Origin: Methanobacteriota archaeon
GTDB lineage: Archaea; Halobacteriota; Bog-38; Methanoflorentales; Methanoflorentaceae
Reading direction: 5' to 3'
Length of the DNA stretch: 6,657 nucleotides
NCBI GenBank assembly: GCA_028679495.1
Contig: JAJRBK010000215.1
Location: 1 to 6,657, forward strand
This document shows, in pieces, positions 1-5,891 of this stretch (positions within the stretch are counted from its first letter, which is position 1; the number at the start of each line of letters is the position of its first letter). Made by a program: the position numbers and the translations under genes. The notes under the pieces were generated by a model. It ran no database searches. It was not told the DNA's origin and was given only the letters and a program-made list of their open reading frames with translations.

Positions 1-1517
1 TACGAGAGGGTGGGGAGATCAGCGTACGAGCAGACGACGTCCGAGTCGGCGATACAGTCCTCGTACGACCTGGTGAGAAGATTCCTGTCGATGGAATTAT
101 AATCGACGGGCGTTCCGCTATTGATGAATCCATGCTCACCGGCGAGTCTATCCCGGTCGACAAACAGCCGGGAGATGAAGTGATTGGCGCGACGATCAAT
201 CGTGAGGGGCTCCTGAAGGTGCGGGCGACCAAAGTGGGTGCTGAGACAGCGCTTGCTCAAATTGTTCGTCTCGTCGAGCTGGCACAAACCTCAAAAGCTC
301 CAATCCAGCGATTTGCAGATCGGGCTTCCAGTTACTTCGTCCCAGGAGTGATCATAGCCGCTCTTATCACGCTTGTAGGAGCAACGCTTGCGGGTATTCC
401 TTTTGATCTCGCGCTCTTGCGAACCGTCTCGGTGCTCGTGATTGCCTGTCCGTGCGCCTTAGGCCTTGCAACCCCGACCGCTGTTATGGTTGGCACCGGT
501 TTGGGTGCCGAAAATGGTATTCTTATCAAGGGCGGCGAGTACCTTGAGGGTGCAGAACACATCGATACCATCGTGTTTGACAAAACGGGCACGCTCACGA
601 AAGGGGAGTTGACGGTCACCGACATAGTTAGCGGCGACCGTCGGGAAGCGGCGCTGTCCGAGCGGGAGATCCTCCACCTTGCTGCAAGCGCCGAGCGAGG
701 GTCAGAACATCCCCTCGCACAAGCAGTGCTCAAACGTGCCCACGACGTGGGCGTCGAGCTGCTCGAACCTCACGAGTTTAAGGCTGTTGCGGGAGAGGGG
801 GTCATCGCTTCCGTGAATAGCACGCACGTGCTGCTCGGCAACCGGAAGCTTATGAGTGCTCACGGCGTGGACGTCACGCTTGAATCAAAGGTGCGGGAAC
901 TTGAGGCTGAAGGAAAGACGGTCATGTTGCTTGCAGTTGACCAAGTATTGCAGGGAGGCATCGCCGTTGCAGACACTGTGCGGCAAGAAGCGCCACGTGT
1001 CGTCGCTGAATTACAAAACATGGGAATCACGACGGTGATGCTTACAGGCGATAATCAGACGGCAGCGCTTGCCATCGCAAAGCAGATCGGCATCAATACG
1101 GTCCGCTCCGAGGTTCTTCCTCCAGGGAAAGCGGCGCAAATAGTATCGTTTAGAGAAGAGGGGCATCAGGTGGCAATGGTTGGCGATGGCATCAATGATG
1201 CGGCAGCGCTCGCGGAGGCTGATATAGGCATAAGCATGGGGACCGGCACTGATGTCGCGATAGAGGCCTCGGATATTACGCTGATCAAAGATGACTTACG
1301 GGATGTTGTTGCTAGCATTTATCTTTCAAAAAAGACGATGCGCACGATCCGACAAAACTTCGGATGGGCGCTTGTTTACAACGCGGTGGGGATTCCTATT
1401 GCAGCGCTTGGGTTCCTTCGACCAGAATTTGCTGCAGCTGCGATGGCGTTTAGTTCTGTCTCCGTCGTTGCCAACTCCTTACGGCTGCGGCGTTATAAAG
1501 TGCACGCCGAAGCCTGA
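1..1517 (+). CDS. copA: Cu+-exporting P1B-type ATPase, C-terminal part (5' end outside window)
   Basis: This is an integral membrane pump that uses ATP to expel monovalent copper from the cytoplasm. The reading frame is open from the window edge (first full codon at 3), and 504 residues are visible. In order they show the actuator-domain TGES loop (about 45-48), a membrane helix, the CPC metal site of helix 6 (149-151), the phosphorylated Asp in DKTGT (193), the SEHP motif with the P1B-specific His-Pro (236-237), a GEG nucleotide-site motif (264-266), TGDN (348-351) and the GDGIND hinge (394-399). The last two helices carry YN (459-460) and MAFSS (481-485), matching the YN and MxxSS signatures of Cu+ (P1B-1) pumps rather than Zn or Cd pumps. 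The missing N-terminus should hold the first helices and any CxxC metal-binding domains. The ATG at 132 lies inside the conserved DESMLTGES stretch and is not the start. A Ag+ or other monovalent-metal role cannot be excluded. Confidence 0.97.
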   Translation, partial: REGGEISVRADDVRVGDTVLVRPGEKIPVDGIIIDGRSAIDESMLTGESIPVDKQPGDEVIGATINREGLLKVRATKVGAETALAQIVRLVELAQTSKAPIQRFADRASSYFVPGVIIAALITLVGATLAGIPFDLALLRTVSVLVIACPCALGLATPTAVMVGTGLGAENGILIKGGEYLEGAEHIDTIVFDKTGTLTKGELTVTDIVSGDRREAALSEREILHLAASAERGSEHPLAQAVLKRAHDVGVELLEPHEFKAVAGEGVIASVNSTHVLLGNRKLMSAHGVDVTLESKVRELEAEGKTVMLLAVDQVLQGGIAVADTVRQEAPRVVAELQNMGITTVMLTGDNQTAALAIAKQIGINTVRSEVLPPGKAAQIVSFREEGHQVAMVGDGINDAAALAEADIGISMGTGTDVAIEASDITLIKDDLRDVVASIYLSKKTMRTIRQNFGWALVYNAVGIPIAALGFLRPEFAAAAMAFSSVSVVANSLRLRRYKVHAEA

Positions 1518-1529
1518 GCGTATTGAATA

Positions 1530-1551
1530 ACTTTTCATAAACTGCAAAAGT
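1530..1551. terminator. weak AT-rich hairpin between convergent genes
   Basis: ACTTTT (1530-1535) pairs perfectly with AAAAGT (1546-1551) across a 10-base loop. It lies in the 53-base gap between the convergent ATPase and AIR synthase-like genes, where a shared bidirectional terminator would be expected. The stem is A/T-dominated and no clear U-run follows on either strand, so this is only a candidate. Confidence 0.22.
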
Positions 1552-1570
1552 CATACAACACGATTGACGG

Positions 1571-2611
1571 TTATTTCACCATTTGGTCAAAGAAGACTGG
1601 CCAAAAGGGATCCTGCGCTGGTATCTTGAGACTGGCAATTGTCCCATCCCGTCGCTTAATGATCCGCGTTTTTTGATCGCCAGTTACTTTTCCGACGATA
1701 GACGCTCGAATGTCTGAAGCGTTGAGCTTGTGTAATATCGCGCGCGAGCATTCGGGTTCGGCCGTTATGAGCAGCGAACCTTCTGCTATTGCGGCGAGGG
1801 GATCGATACCGAAGGCTTCACAGACTACCCTCACTGCATCTGGACACACAAAGGCGTCTTCGTCGATTTCCATTCCTACACCGCTCGCGCTGGCAATCTC
1901 GAACAGTCCCCCTATGACGCCGCCCTCTGTAGCATCGTGCATGGCGGTCACCCCCCCAGCATCCATGGCTAATAAGGCATCCTTAACAACGGTCATCTGG
2001 TTGCACAGCGCTTGCGCTTCCTTCACCAGCGATGAGGGATAGCGCTCCATCAACTCGTCTTGCCTGATAACTGATAGAATCGCCGCTGCCTCTATCGCCG
2101 GACCCTTAGTGAGGATGACATCGTTTCCTGGTTTTGCGCCTGCCGGCGTCACGTAACTCCGCTTGTCAACAATAGCGAACACCGTCACGCCGCCTATCGT
2201 GGGAGCGGCGAAGCCAGGATAACGTCCAGTATGCCCTCCGACGATCGCTATGTCAAGCTCCAGCGCGGCCTCGTGTATGGCGTTTACGATGGTTTTGAAG
2301 TCCTCTTCCGTCGTTTCAGGGGGCATTAAAAGGGAGTACATCATGTAGCGCGGCTTGGCGCCCATGACTGCCACATCGCTTGCGCCGATGTGAACCGTGT
2401 ACCACCCAAACATCTCCCACGGCTGCATCGGAACAGCAAAAATGGGATCCTCTGCTATGATCAACACGTTGTCATGACCGATATCAATAACCGCTGCGTC
2501 GATGCCTGTTCTCGGTGGCACGATCACCGTGTCATCCTTTCTTCCCAGACGTGGGAGGATGAACGAGGTAAAGGTATCAAGATCAATCTTCCCGATATTA
2601 GCGTCCCGCAT
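1571..2611 (-). CDS. AIR synthase (PurM)-like ATP-binding protein, HypE/SelD/ThiL superfamily
   Basis: This 346-residue protein has the full two-domain length of the PurM/AIR synthase-related superfamily, whose members (PurM, HypE, SelD, ThiL) bind ATP and activate a substrate by phosphorylation. Visible signatures are GIDAAVI (36-42, the Asp-rich metal/nucleotide strand), ASDVAVMGAKP (77-87), GGHTGR (125-130), a PGNDVILTKG turn (161-170) that opens the C-terminal domain, and HDATEGGVIGG (225-235), the equivalent of the HDxTxGG motif. HypE's C-terminal PRIC tail is absent; the chain ends in DPFWPVFFDQMVK. The SelD N-terminal Cys/Sec loop is also not evident, so neither a HypE nor a SelD label is justified. 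The ATG at 2611 is preceded by GAGG with a 7-base spacer, placed inside the end of the upstream ThiN gene. The 14-base overlap implies one transcript and coupled translation. A thiamine-phosphate-kinase-like or other small-molecule kinase role is inferred from the neighbour; the substrate is unknown. Confidence 0.88.
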   Translation of the reverse strand: MRDANIGKIDLDTFTSFILPRLGRKDDTVIVPPRTGIDAAVIDIGHDNVLIIAEDPIFAVPMQPWEMFGWYTVHIGASDVAVMGAKPRYMMYSLLMPPETTEEDFKTIVNAIHEAALELDIAIVGGHTGRYPGFAAPTIGGVTVFAIVDKRSYVTPAGAKPGNDVILTKGPAIEAAAILSVIRQDELMERYPSSLVKEAQALCNQMTVVKDALLAMDAGGVTAMHDATEGGVIGGLFEIASASGVGMEIDEDAFVCPDAVRVVCEAFGIDPLAAIAEGSLLITAEPECSRAILHKLNASDIRASIVGKVTGDQKTRIIKRRDGTIASLKIPAQDPFWPVFFDQMVK

Positions 2612-3185
2612 TGTAGCGCCTCGCGATTTCGCAGATTTCCTCTGCTACCTCGATAGGATCCTTTCCAACGAGCACCGATACGGGCTCTTTACCGATAGCC
2701 CCGGTTTCATAGAAGACCTTTGGCACGCGCCCACCTGCGGCCTTGATTGCTTCCTTTACCTTCCACGGCATGGAAGCGCCCTCGGTTTCCTTCATTTCCT
2801 CTGGCTCTGCGCTGCGATCAATTACGCTGAAGATCCACCCTTGGGTTGCACAATACGCCGTGAGCCATTTCACGAGAGATGGGTTGCAGGCGAAGTTTAC
2901 GCCTGCTCTGATTGATGGATCGGTCTTGGCGAGCTCTAACACAAGCCGTGCCATGTGGCTTGATGCCCCAAAGTGCGGCTTGCCTGCAGCTTTTGGTAGC
3001 CCGTTGACGACAGTGATCCTTCCATCGATCGCAAGCACATCATCAGTCGTTTGGGCGTGAGGCTGCGCGTACACAAGGTTGGTTCTTACCTCCGGGATTA
3101 AAGGTGCAAATGCCGTACACTGCTCTACAATATCTAGCGCAATGGCCATCTTGCCATGCATCTCGATAGCGTCTTCAAGCTTCAT
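2598..3185 (-). CDS. thiN: stand-alone ThiN-type thiamine-phosphate synthase domain protein
   Basis: This cytoplasmic 195-residue protein matches the ThiN domain, which joins HMP pyrimidine diphosphate to thiazole phosphate to give thiamine phosphate and replaces ThiE in many archaea and some bacteria. Family-like blocks are PEVRTNLVYAQP (31-42), FGASSHMAR (72-80), DPSIRAGVNF (89-98), the EG-SMPW segment (135-141) and TGAIGKEP (161-168). ThiN is usually fused behind the kinase ThiD or behind a helix-turn-helix (the regulator ThiR). Neither is present: only about 30 residues precede the first conserved block. The start ATG at 3185 has a very strong SD, AAGGAGGT, with a 6-base spacer. The gene leads a two-gene operon and its stop lies inside the next gene. 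Alternatives are a non-catalytic ligand-binding ThiN homologue or a relaxed-substrate enzyme. I see no TPP riboswitch consensus in its leader. Confidence 0.88.
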   Translation of the reverse strand: MKLEDAIEMHGKMAIALDIVEQCTAFAPLIPEVRTNLVYAQPHAQTTDDVLAIDGRITVVNGLPKAAGKPHFGASSHMARLVLELAKTDPSIRAGVNFACNPSLVKWLTAYCATQGWIFSVIDRSAEPEEMKETEGASMPWKVKEAIKAAGGRVPKVFYETGAIGKEPVSVLVGKDPIEVAEEICEIARRYNAGR

Positions 3186-3233
3186 TGGGTGACCTCCTTA
3201 TGCTTCCCACTCTTCCTATACTAAAAGAGAGGG

Positions 3234-3307
3234 GGGGCAGATATCATCTTCGATCGAGTAGAGTGCCCCAAGTCACAAGCGTACGAAAATGCTAGCGCTT
3301 GGATGAC
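3234..3307 (-). promoter_or_regulatory. two tandem hairpins in the thiN leader
   Basis: Reading leftward toward thiN, the first dyad pairs CAAGCG (3276-3281) with CGCTTG (3296-3301). It is lengthened by GTCA/TGAC (3272-3275 with 3304-3307) across a 2-base bulge. The second pairs GGGGCA (3234-3239) with TGCCCC (3264-3269) across a 24-base loop. On the minus strand the second is followed by a C/T-rich tail ending in TTTT, loosely terminator-like. A structured leader or attenuator is possible if transcription starts upstream of 3307; no start site is visible. I found no match to the TPP riboswitch consensus. Confidence 0.35.
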
Positions 3308-3380
3308 AGGGAGTCTGGTGTTATGCCGGTGGAAATCGTGTGTTCATGTCCTAGATTATTCGTGTCGTAACTTCGTAAAT

Positions 3381-3415
3381 AATCCGCTCTTAAGATCGGA
3401 TTGCACGCCGAGCGG
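3381..3415. repeat. overlapping, mutually exclusive inverted repeats
   Basis: AATCCG (3381-3386) can pair with CGGATT (3397-3402). CCGCTC (3384-3389) can pair with GAGCGG (3410-3415). Both stems are perfect 6-mers and share 3384-3386, so only one can form at a time. They lie upstream of the proposed promoter at 3458, so they would be transcribed only from an earlier start. Confidence 0.35.
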
Positions 3416-3457
3416 GTTTGAGAGAAAAACTGTCAACTCGAATAGGAAGAAACACGT

Positions 3458-3486
3458 TTAATATTAAGGGTTTACCCTCTTACAAT
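3458..3486 (+). promoter_or_regulatory. sigma70-type promoter with a dyad in the spacer
   Basis: TTAATA (3458-3463, 4 of 6 consensus) and TACAAT (3481-3486, 5 of 6) are separated by exactly 17 bases. They lie 26 bases before the start codon of the 92-residue protein, giving a leader of about 20 bases that includes the SD. The spacer contains the dyad AGGGT-TT-ACCCT (3467-3478), and TTAATATTAA (3458-3467) overlapping the -35 is itself a perfect palindrome. The dyad is well placed for a repressor operator, which is an inference. Confidence 0.45.
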
Positions 3487-3512
3487 ACATTATAGGTAAG
3501 GAGGCGTCACGT

Positions 3513-3791
3513 ATGGAAGTTTATCCAAAAGACGTACAAGAACTTAGAAAGGTAGTTACTGAATGGCTAAGAGATGCGCTAGGGCCTGGGGCAGATGTTA
3601 GCGATATGAAAACAGAGACGGTCGCGGATGACGAATTCTACTTCTACCGCGTACGAGACAACAAAGGTAGAGAGTACAAGTTTCGGGTCTTTCGCCGGTT
3701 TGATGTGAACGGCACGTTAGTTCCCGTGGTAATTGACGACGATAGCGGTCTCAGAATCACGTCGCCGAAGAAAAACGCAGGTAGTTCCTGA
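3513..3791 (+). CDS. hypothetical protein, 92 residues, probably monocistronic
   Basis: I do not recognise this protein. It starts at an ATG with AAGGAGG (3498-3504) and an 8-base spacer, a near-ideal SD. A plausible promoter lies just upstream and a terminator-like hairpin follows 17 bases after the stop, so it looks like a real single-gene unit. The sequence has a likely amphipathic helix (about 6-22), a Gly/Pro turn (24-27), then strand-like segments rich in aromatic and charged residues (EFYFYRV 41-47, EYKFRVFRRF 54-63, TLVPVVID 68-75), ending in a polar Lys/Ser tail. There is no Cys, signal peptide or membrane segment, so a small soluble alpha/beta protein is likely. Neighbours give no functional hint: thiN is divergent and the flavoprotein gene has its own SD 215 bases away. 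Confidence 0.75.
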   Translation: MEVYPKDVQELRKVVTEWLRDALGPGADVSDMKTETVADDEFYFYRVRDNKGREYKFRVFRRFDVNGTLVPVVIDDDSGLRITSPKKNAGSS

Positions 3792-3807
3792 TATACTAAG
3801 CGCAATC

Positions 3808-3836
3808 GGAAATCGCGCGCCATTTCCATCTTTTTT
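3808..3836 (+). terminator. probable rho-independent terminator
   Basis: GGAAAT (3808-3813) pairs with ATTTCC (3822-3827) over an 8-base loop, and six T follow at 3831-3836 after three bases. It lies 17 bases past the stop of the 92-residue protein. The stem is short with few G-C pairs, so strength is uncertain, but position and T-run fit. Confidence 0.5.
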
Positions 3837-3861
3837 CAGCAACAATACTGCTGAGTCTGGC

Positions 3862-3877
3862 GGTCCTGTTGAGGACC
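3862..3877 (+). repeat. perfect GC-rich hairpin upstream of the flavoprotein gene
   Basis: GGTCCT (3862-3867) and AGGACC (3872-3877) form a 6-bp stem closed by a GTTG tetraloop. It lies about 130 bases before the flavoprotein start and has no following T-run, so it is not an obvious terminator. It could be an operator or part of a leader RNA; nothing else identifies it. Confidence 0.35.
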
Positions 3878-4005
3878 TGATCTGTGCGGTGCGTTCAGGG
3901 TGCGTTTTGCAGCGGGATGTCGTAGTTGTTGGCTGAAGCTTCTGAGGAGTCAATGTTCAGATACATCCGAATAAACAAAAGATTAATCGCTATGAGGGAA
4001 ACGCA

Positions 4006-4662
4006 ATGCTTGTGAAAGTATTAGCAATAAACGGAAGCCCGAGAGCCAAATGCAACACCGCGACCCTATTGAACAATGCGCTTGAAGGAGCAGCTTCACA
4101 GGGAGCTGAGACTGAACTCGTCCACCTATATAAACTGAATTTTAAAGGCTGCATAAGCTGTTTCGCCTGCAAACTGAAAAATGGCGAGAGCTACGCTAGG
4201 TGTGCCGTAAACGATGACTTGACATCAGTTCTCAAAAAAGCGGGGGAAGCTGATGCCGTTATCTTGGGTTCGCCTATTTATTTCGGAACCGCTACTGGCG
4301 AAATGCGATCCTTTATGGAAAGGTTGCTGTTTCCGCACTTGGTGTATGATGCGAATCATTCAACGCTTTTTGCTAGGAGAATCAAGACGGGTTTAATTTA
4401 CACTATGAATGCCCAAGAAGACCAGATGAAGCGAATGGGCTATGATCATGATCTCAGTTTGGCTGAAATGACAATGAAGAGGATCTTCGGGGAATCAGAA
4501 TCGCTGTTTGTTACCGACACCTATCAATTTGACGATTATTCTAAGTATGAGTCAACATTATTTAACGTTGAAGAGAAAGCAAAGAGGCGAAAAGAAGAAT
4601 TTCCGAAAGACTGTCAAAAAGCGTTTGACATGGGCTTTCGTTTTGCCCAAATTGAAAAGTAG
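4006..4662 (+). CDS. flavodoxin-fold NAD(P)H:FMN reductase / iron-sulfur flavoprotein family
   Basis: This 218-residue cytoplasmic protein has the flavodoxin-like fold of the NADPH-dependent FMN reductase family, which moves electrons between a pyridine nucleotide or ferredoxin and an acceptor. The N-terminal strand runs into the phosphate loop GSPR (10-13) followed by NT (17-18), the FMN phosphate site. GSPIYFGTATGEMRSFMER (88-106) is the second flavin-contacting block. Cysteines 49, 52, 55 and 66 form C-x2-C-x2-C-x10-C, close to the compact cluster motif of iron-sulfur flavoproteins but with a longer last gap, so a 4Fe-4S cluster is possible, not certain. The C-terminus (about 185-205) is Lys/Glu-rich and helical. 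The ATG has GAGGG (3994-3998) at a 7-base spacer. The gene looks more AT-rich and uses more A/T-ending codons than the ATPase gene, suggesting separate ancestry. The physiological substrate is unknown. Confidence 0.88.
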   Translation: MLVKVLAINGSPRAKCNTATLLNNALEGAASQGAETELVHLYKLNFKGCISCFACKLKNGESYARCAVNDDLTSVLKKAGEADAVILGSPIYFGTATGEMRSFMERLLFPHLVYDANHSTLFARRIKTGLIYTMNAQEDQMKRMGYDHDLSLAEMTMKRIFGESESLFVTDTYQFDDYSKYESTLFNVEEKAKRRKEEFPKDCQKAFDMGFRFAQIEK

Positions 4663-4831
4663 CTGTTCAGAAGCAAAACGCGACACATTTGAATACATAG
4701 ATGTTTTCCATACTCGTTTCAGGCCACCTTCAGCTATCGGTTAGGAAATGCCGGACAAACTTAGAACGCTGGCCGTACCAGCGGAGTACGTGAAGCAGTT
4801 TGAGGTAACGTAGCAACTAACTGCAACAAAA

Positions 4832-4898
4832 GGGGCTTCGTTCTTCCTATTTTAATCACAACAGTCCTTTATTTTGGTCGCTTTAGTATTGAAGCCCC
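4832..4898. repeat. 8-bp inverted repeat with 51-base spacer
   Basis: GGGGCTTC (4832-4839) is matched perfectly by GAAGCCCC (4891-4898). A G-T pair could add one step on the inside. The AT-rich spacer has no recognisable content. It could be a large-loop RNA hairpin or the ends of a tiny degenerate mobile element; no flanking target duplication was seen. Confidence 0.4.
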
Positions 4899-4920
4899 GG
4901 CGGTTTAGCAACGTCTGAAC

Positions 4921-4957
4921 GCTTTAAAAGGTGAATTGAACGCAGCAACCAGAGCCT
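4921..4957 (+). repeat. direct repeat, copy 1 of 2
   Basis: This 37-base segment aligns without gaps to 6003-6039 with 28 identities, including the uninterrupted 11-mer ACGCAGCAACC and the flanking GAATT and AGCCT blocks. In the frame starting at 4921 it reads ALKGELNAATRA, against ALMDEFDAATVA for the other copy. Similarity stops at both edges. Confidence 0.5.
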
Positions 4958-4968
4958 GGTGGAGGCTC
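4952..4968. repeat. 6-bp hairpin overlapping repeat copy 1
   Basis: GAGCCT (4952-4957) pairs perfectly with AGGCTC (4963-4968) over a GGTGG loop. The left arm is the end of the direct repeat, but the second repeat copy has no equivalent right arm, so the hairpin is not a conserved part of it. Confidence 0.35.
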
Positions 4969-4985
4969 CAACCCTGTCGACCTAG

Positions 4986-5147
4986 GCAATCCAATTGTGT
5001 TTACTCCTCACGCACGGCGTCCGTGGCATTGAGTGGAGTAATTATTGGCATCCGCTGCCAGAACACGTGTATGACACGTATATGAAGTATTGGAGGGATG
5101 TAACTCTTACAATCGTGCGATGCAGCTGTCCGAGCAGCGTTCAGTAG
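4986..5147 (+). pseudogene. coding-like fragment without a start, possible gene remnant
   Basis: The frame is open from just after a TAG at 4983 to a TAG at 5145-5147, 53 codons, with no convincing SD and only an internal ATG. The inferred peptide from about 5025 on (GIEWSNYWHPLPEHVYDTY and onward) is rich in Trp, Tyr, His and Pro, a composition more typical of a folded protein than of random DNA. I do not recognise a family. It may be the surviving end of a frameshifted gene, since the frame upstream (from 4804) also looks partly coding but is offset. Chance is a real alternative. Confidence 0.3.
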
Positions 5148-5175
5148 TGTATCGATCCACGGCAGACACTACAGA
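5141..5175. repeat. inverted repeat downstream of the hemerythrin gene
   Basis: GTAGTGT (5144-5150) pairs perfectly with ACACTAC (5166-5172) over a 15-base loop, with two more outer pairs (5141-5142 with 5174-5175) after one A-A mismatch. It begins 56 bases beyond the hemerythrin stop on the minus strand and overlaps the stop of the coding-like fragment. No T-run follows on either strand, so it could serve as a 3' end or protein site only tentatively. Confidence 0.4.
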
Positions 5176-5230
5176 AAAGCACGAGACTCTGGTGCAGTAG
5201 GGTACTTCTTCCTTCACTAGCTCGGGATCA

Positions 5231-5875
5231 CTACTCGTCTAATGTTGGAATGCGACGCGTGAGTTCGGCCCAGTCGCTGCCGACGGCCTTTTTTATGAGT
5301 TCTTTTACTCCAGCGAACGCAGGTGCAGGCATCATCGTGTGCCAGATCTGAATCATGTTCTCGCGATCTTCCTGCTCCAACAGTGGAACCAGCCACATCA
5401 CCACTTCCGAGAAGCGTTCTTGGGGGACCGCGCTGGCCATGATGCCTACGGCCTTCCCTTGTTGTGGCAAGGGGATTCGTTCCCTGAAAATCCGATAGAG
5501 GTGCGTATCTTCCTTGTATAAGTGGATCATGAGATGAAAGCGGAATGCAGCAGTGGCCCGGGCGATTCTCAACGGGTCACGTGCAATGTATGACGTATTC
5601 AATTCATCAAACGCGGCGTCCAACCCGCGATGATCTTTTGCATAGGCTTCAGCAACCAAGGGCGCGACTTCTTCGAGCGCGGGGAAGATGGCAAGCTCCT
5701 CTCCATCGGCGTGCCAAACCAACACCTCATTAAAGAACCGGAAACGCTCAATGGCGGCGGCAAGACCTTCCTTTCCCCGTGCTGAGTCCAACGCTGCGGT
5801 ATCGATCTGCCCCATGTCATTCCTAAAGGCGTTGTGAAACGCCAGTATCGCATCCACAGGTTCTGCCACGGTCAT
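5231..5875 (-). CDS. hemerythrin-like HHE domain protein
   Basis: This soluble 214-residue protein has a four-helix HHE domain that binds a diiron (or similar) centre and can sense, bind or react with O2, NO or peroxide. Likely ligands are His14 (FHNAFRNDM), His55 and Glu59 (VWHADGEE), His82 (KDHRGL), and His114 or His118 with Glu122/Asp123 (FRFHLMIHLYKEDTHLY). The remaining third, about 145-210, is a second helical region (MWLVPLLEQEDRENM, then IWHTMMPAPAFAGV) of the kind seen in longer HHE proteins, so the length is complete. Start choice: the ATG at 5875 has GGAGG only one base away, too close for normal use, whereas the GTG at codon 3 (5869) has it 7 bases away. The true start is probably 5869; the ATG is given as the outer bound. 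It is probably monocistronic, with a palindrome just upstream. Confidence 0.9.
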   Translation of the reverse strand: MTVAEPVDAILAFHNAFRNDMGQIDTAALDSARGKEGLAAAIERFRFFNEVLVWHADGEELAIFPALEEVAPLVAEAYAKDHRGLDAAFDELNTSYIARDPLRIARATAAFRFHLMIHLYKEDTHLYRIFRERIPLPQQGKAVGIMASAVPQERFSEVVMWLVPLLEQEDRENMIQIWHTMMPAPAFAGVKELIKKAVGSDWAELTRRIPTLDE

Positions 5876-5891
5876 GCCTCCGGTGTTTATG

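Larger units (their letters stand above)
3186..3512. other. divergent intergenic region between thiN and the 92-residue protein gene
   Basis: This 327-base stretch has no supported gene. From the thiN side it holds the thiN SD (3192-3199), a run of seven G (3231-3237), two consecutive hairpins (3234-3307), a pair of mutually exclusive hairpins (3381-3415) and the promoter of the rightward gene (3458-3486). No convincing sigma70 promoter for thiN was found on the minus strand; the best match, TTGGGG-17-GATGAT, is weak. Confidence 0.6.
4663..5230. other. 568-base stretch without an intact gene
   Basis: This lies between the convergent flavoprotein (+) and hemerythrin (-) genes. I find no intact gene, tRNA or CRISPR array. 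It holds four dyads (CGTAC/GTACG at 4774-4790; 4832-4898; 4952-4968; 5141-5175), one copy of a direct repeat (4921-4957) and open coding-like patches in different frames: a 21-codon ORF at 4748-4813, a frame-1 stretch from 4804 to 4908 with a hydrophobic run, and 4986-5147. Decayed coding DNA or a degraded insertion is the simplest reading. Confidence 0.5.

Noticed and set aside
332..733. Long minus-strand ORF of 133 codons opposite the ATPase
   Set aside because: It is the antisense shadow of a strongly conserved P-type ATPase region, has no SD, and its translation is Arg/Ser-rich and unlike a protein family.
2502..2915. Plus-strand ORF of 137 codons opposite the ThiN/AIR synthase junction
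   Set aside because: Both opposite-strand genes show clear family motifs here, so this is a shadow; there is no SD at its start.
3186..3512. TPP riboswitch upstream of thiN
   Set aside because: The conserved CUGAGA and ACCUGAUCUGGAUAAUGCC-type elements are not present on either strand.
4663..5230. tRNA, integron attC site or CRISPR array in the gene-poor stretch
   Set aside because: No cloverleaf with a T-loop, no GTTRRRY/RYYYAAC pair, and no regularly spaced repeats.
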